From: Sipunculus nudus
Lineage: Eukaryota; Annelida; Sipuncula; Golfingiida; Sipunculidae
Length of the DNA: 64,000 nucleotides
Direction: 5' to 3'
Assembly: GCA_026874595.1 (NCBI GenBank)
Contig: CM049317.1
Span: 62,161,118-62,225,117 of the forward strand
A program made the position numbers and the translations under genes. The notes beneath the pieces are model-generated. The model was given only the letters and a program-made list of their open reading frames with translations, was not told the DNA's origin and searched no databases. Shown piece by piece: positions 62,530 through 64,000 of this stretch (position 1 is its first letter; each line of letters starts with the position of its first letter).

Positions 62530-64000
62530 ACCGGTTTTGATTTAACAATATTGCCCTTACTTTTGATATTAATGTTCACTAACCGGGACTGCTGTGTAGC
62601 CAGGGGACCCGTCTGTCCCCATATGGGTCATATCAGTGTGTTTTTTAGGAAAATGCTGCATTTCTTTTGAGATTTTGCCGTAAGCAAAGAATTAGCAAAG
62701 CATCAGCAAGGTGTAAGCAAAGGGATTATGCCTTCATAATTGCTCTTTGGCACCATTTTCTGAAGAAATAATGTATTTTTGGACTTTGCGGGGGTCTAAT
62801 AATGTCAGAAATGGTAAAACACTGTAGGTAAATTGTGTTAAAATTGGAAAATGGGTCCAAGAAATCAATAAATGACTTTTTTAAAAATTGCAGAATTATA
62901 CATTATCGGTTTTGATCGAACGATATTGCCCTTACTTTTGATATTAATGTTCACTTTCCGGGACTGTTGTGTAGCCAGGGGACCCATCTGTCACCATATG
63001 GTTCTTATCAGTGTGTATTTTTAGGAAAATGCTGCATTTCTGTTGTGATTTTGCCGTAAGCAAAGAATTAGCAAAGCATCAGCAAGGTGTAAGCAAAGGT
63101 ATTATGCCTTCATAATTGCTTTTTGGCACCATTTTCTGAAGAAATAATGTATTTTTGGACTTTGTTGGGGTCTTATAATGTCAGAAATGGTAAAACATTG
63201 TAAGTTAATCGTGTTAAAATGGAAGATGGGTCCAAGAAATCAATAAATGACTTTTTTTAAAAATAGAAGAATTATACATTTGCGGTTTTGATTGAACGAT
63301 ATTGGCCTTACTTTTGATATTAATGTTCACCATCCGGGACTGCTGTGTAGCCAGGGGACCCGTCTGTCACCATATGGTTCATATCAGTGTGCATCTTTAG
63401 GAAAATGCTGCATTTCTGTTGTGATTTTGCTGTAAGCAAAGAATGAGCAAAGCATCAGCAAAGTGTAAGCAAAGGGATTATGCCTACATAGTTGCTTTTT
63501 TTCACCATTTTCTGAAGAAATCATGTATTTTTGGACTTTGCGGGGGTCTAATAATGTCAGAAATGGTAAAACATTGTAGGTAAATTGTGTTAAAATTGGA
63601 AAATGGGTCCAATAAATCAATAAATGACTTTTTTAAAAATAGCAGAATTATACATTATCGGTTTTGATCGAACGATATTGCCCTTACTTTTGATATTAAT
63701 GTTCACTATGCGGGACTGCTGTGTAGCCAGGGGACCCGTCTGTCACCATATGGTTCTTATCAGTGTGTATTTTTAGGAAAATGCTGCATTTCTGTTGTGA
63801 TTTTGCCGTGAGCAAAGAATTAGCAAAGCATCAGCAAAGTGTAAGCAAAGGGATTATGCCTTCATAGTTGCTTTTTTTCACCATTTTCTGAAGAAATTAT
63901 GTATTTTCGGACTTTGCGGGGGTCTAATAATGTCAGAAATGGTAAAACATTGTAGGTAAATTGTGTTAAAATTGGAAAATGGGTCAAAGAAATCAATAAA
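62530..64000. repeat. A-type segment repeating 53314-54784 (offset 9,216 bp)
   Basis: It shares the rare TTGATTTAACAATATTG, the GTTGTG/CCCATC core, TTGTTGGGGTCTTATAATG, CACCATCCGGG and GTGCATCTTTAGG with 53.3-54.8 kb (and 45.4-46.9 kb). One difference is TTGCCGTGAGC near 63809, where the partner has TTGCCGTAAGC. It is cut by the window end, so the full period is not visible. Confidence 0.85.

Larger units (their letters stand above)
1..64000. repeat. Satellite DNA array, ~376-bp monomer, about 170 head-to-tail copies
   Basis: The window is filled from end to end by one repeat family. The landmark GTTCAC followed within a few bases by CGGGACTG recurs about every 374-380 bp; the first starts are 1, 378, 849, 1229, 1604, 1980, 2355, 2731, 3107, 3483, 3859 and 4237. 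All monomers share one orientation. I saw no inversion, no unrelated insertion and no unique sequence anywhere. Neighbouring monomers differ by small substitutions and 1-2 bp indels, roughly nine bases in ten matching by eye, while HOR copies several kb apart are almost identical. Stop codons in all frames limit open frames to under 80 codons, and those are repeat copies of each other, so I call no coding sequence. A monomer of about 376 bp is near twice a typical nucleosome repeat length, which is suggestive only. The family is not one I recognise. The array continues past both window edges. Confidence 0.98.

Noticed and set aside
1-64000. Ribosomal RNA, tRNA, histone or 5S gene tandem arrays
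   Set aside because: The monomer lacks the tRNA/5S internal promoter boxes and any recognisable structural RNA or histone reading frame.

Overview
The whole 64 kb window is one uninterrupted block of tandemly repeated satellite DNA. It holds no gene I can support, no RNA gene, no CRISPR array and no recognisable transposon. The unit is a head-to-tail monomer of about 374-380 bp (36% G+C in the first monomer, counted by hand), present about 170 times, always in the same orientation. An array this long, with nested higher-order repeats (HORs) and very recent tandem duplications, points to a eukaryotic centromeric, pericentromeric or heterochromatic array, probably from a long-read assembly. I do not recognise the satellite family and cannot name the organism.

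Each monomer (phase set at the near-universal GTTCAC) has, in order: a GC-rich, nearly invariant core at monomer positions 11-43; a short variable block ending in a CATATG-centred palindrome; four AGCAAAG heptamers spaced exactly 11 bp; a CACCATTTTCTGAAGAAAT motif; an AT-rich second half; and near the end a 17-bp stretch whose reverse complement resembles a CENP-B box (8 of 9 core bases in the best monomers, none at 9 of 9).

Layout. 1-15.4 kb: A-type monomers, with a 3,008-bp 8-monomer tandem duplication (1029-7044), a larger copy at +7,242 bp, and a 1.6-kb four-monomer block carrying a 471-bp long monomer. 15.4-19.9 kb: a clean trimer HOR (1,127 bp), itself organised as a 2,254-bp hexamer. 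19.9-40.4 kb: a mosaic of trimer monomers and a 1,499-bp four-monomer cassette (K), with a 4,129-bp tandem duplication at 30.9-39.1 kb. 40.4-56.2 kb: a 7,885-bp, 21-monomer tandem duplication whose copies are almost identical. 56.2-64 kb: return to A-type monomers matching 11.6-14.3 kb and 53.3-54.8 kb.

The main value of the window is as a readable record of satellite evolution. Several duplications can be traced to single crossover intervals of 7 to about 90 bp, and six junctions fall in one part of the monomer. Functional ideas (CENP-B-like protein binding, cruciform-forming dyads) are inference. The near-identical tandem copies should also be checked as possible assembly artefacts.
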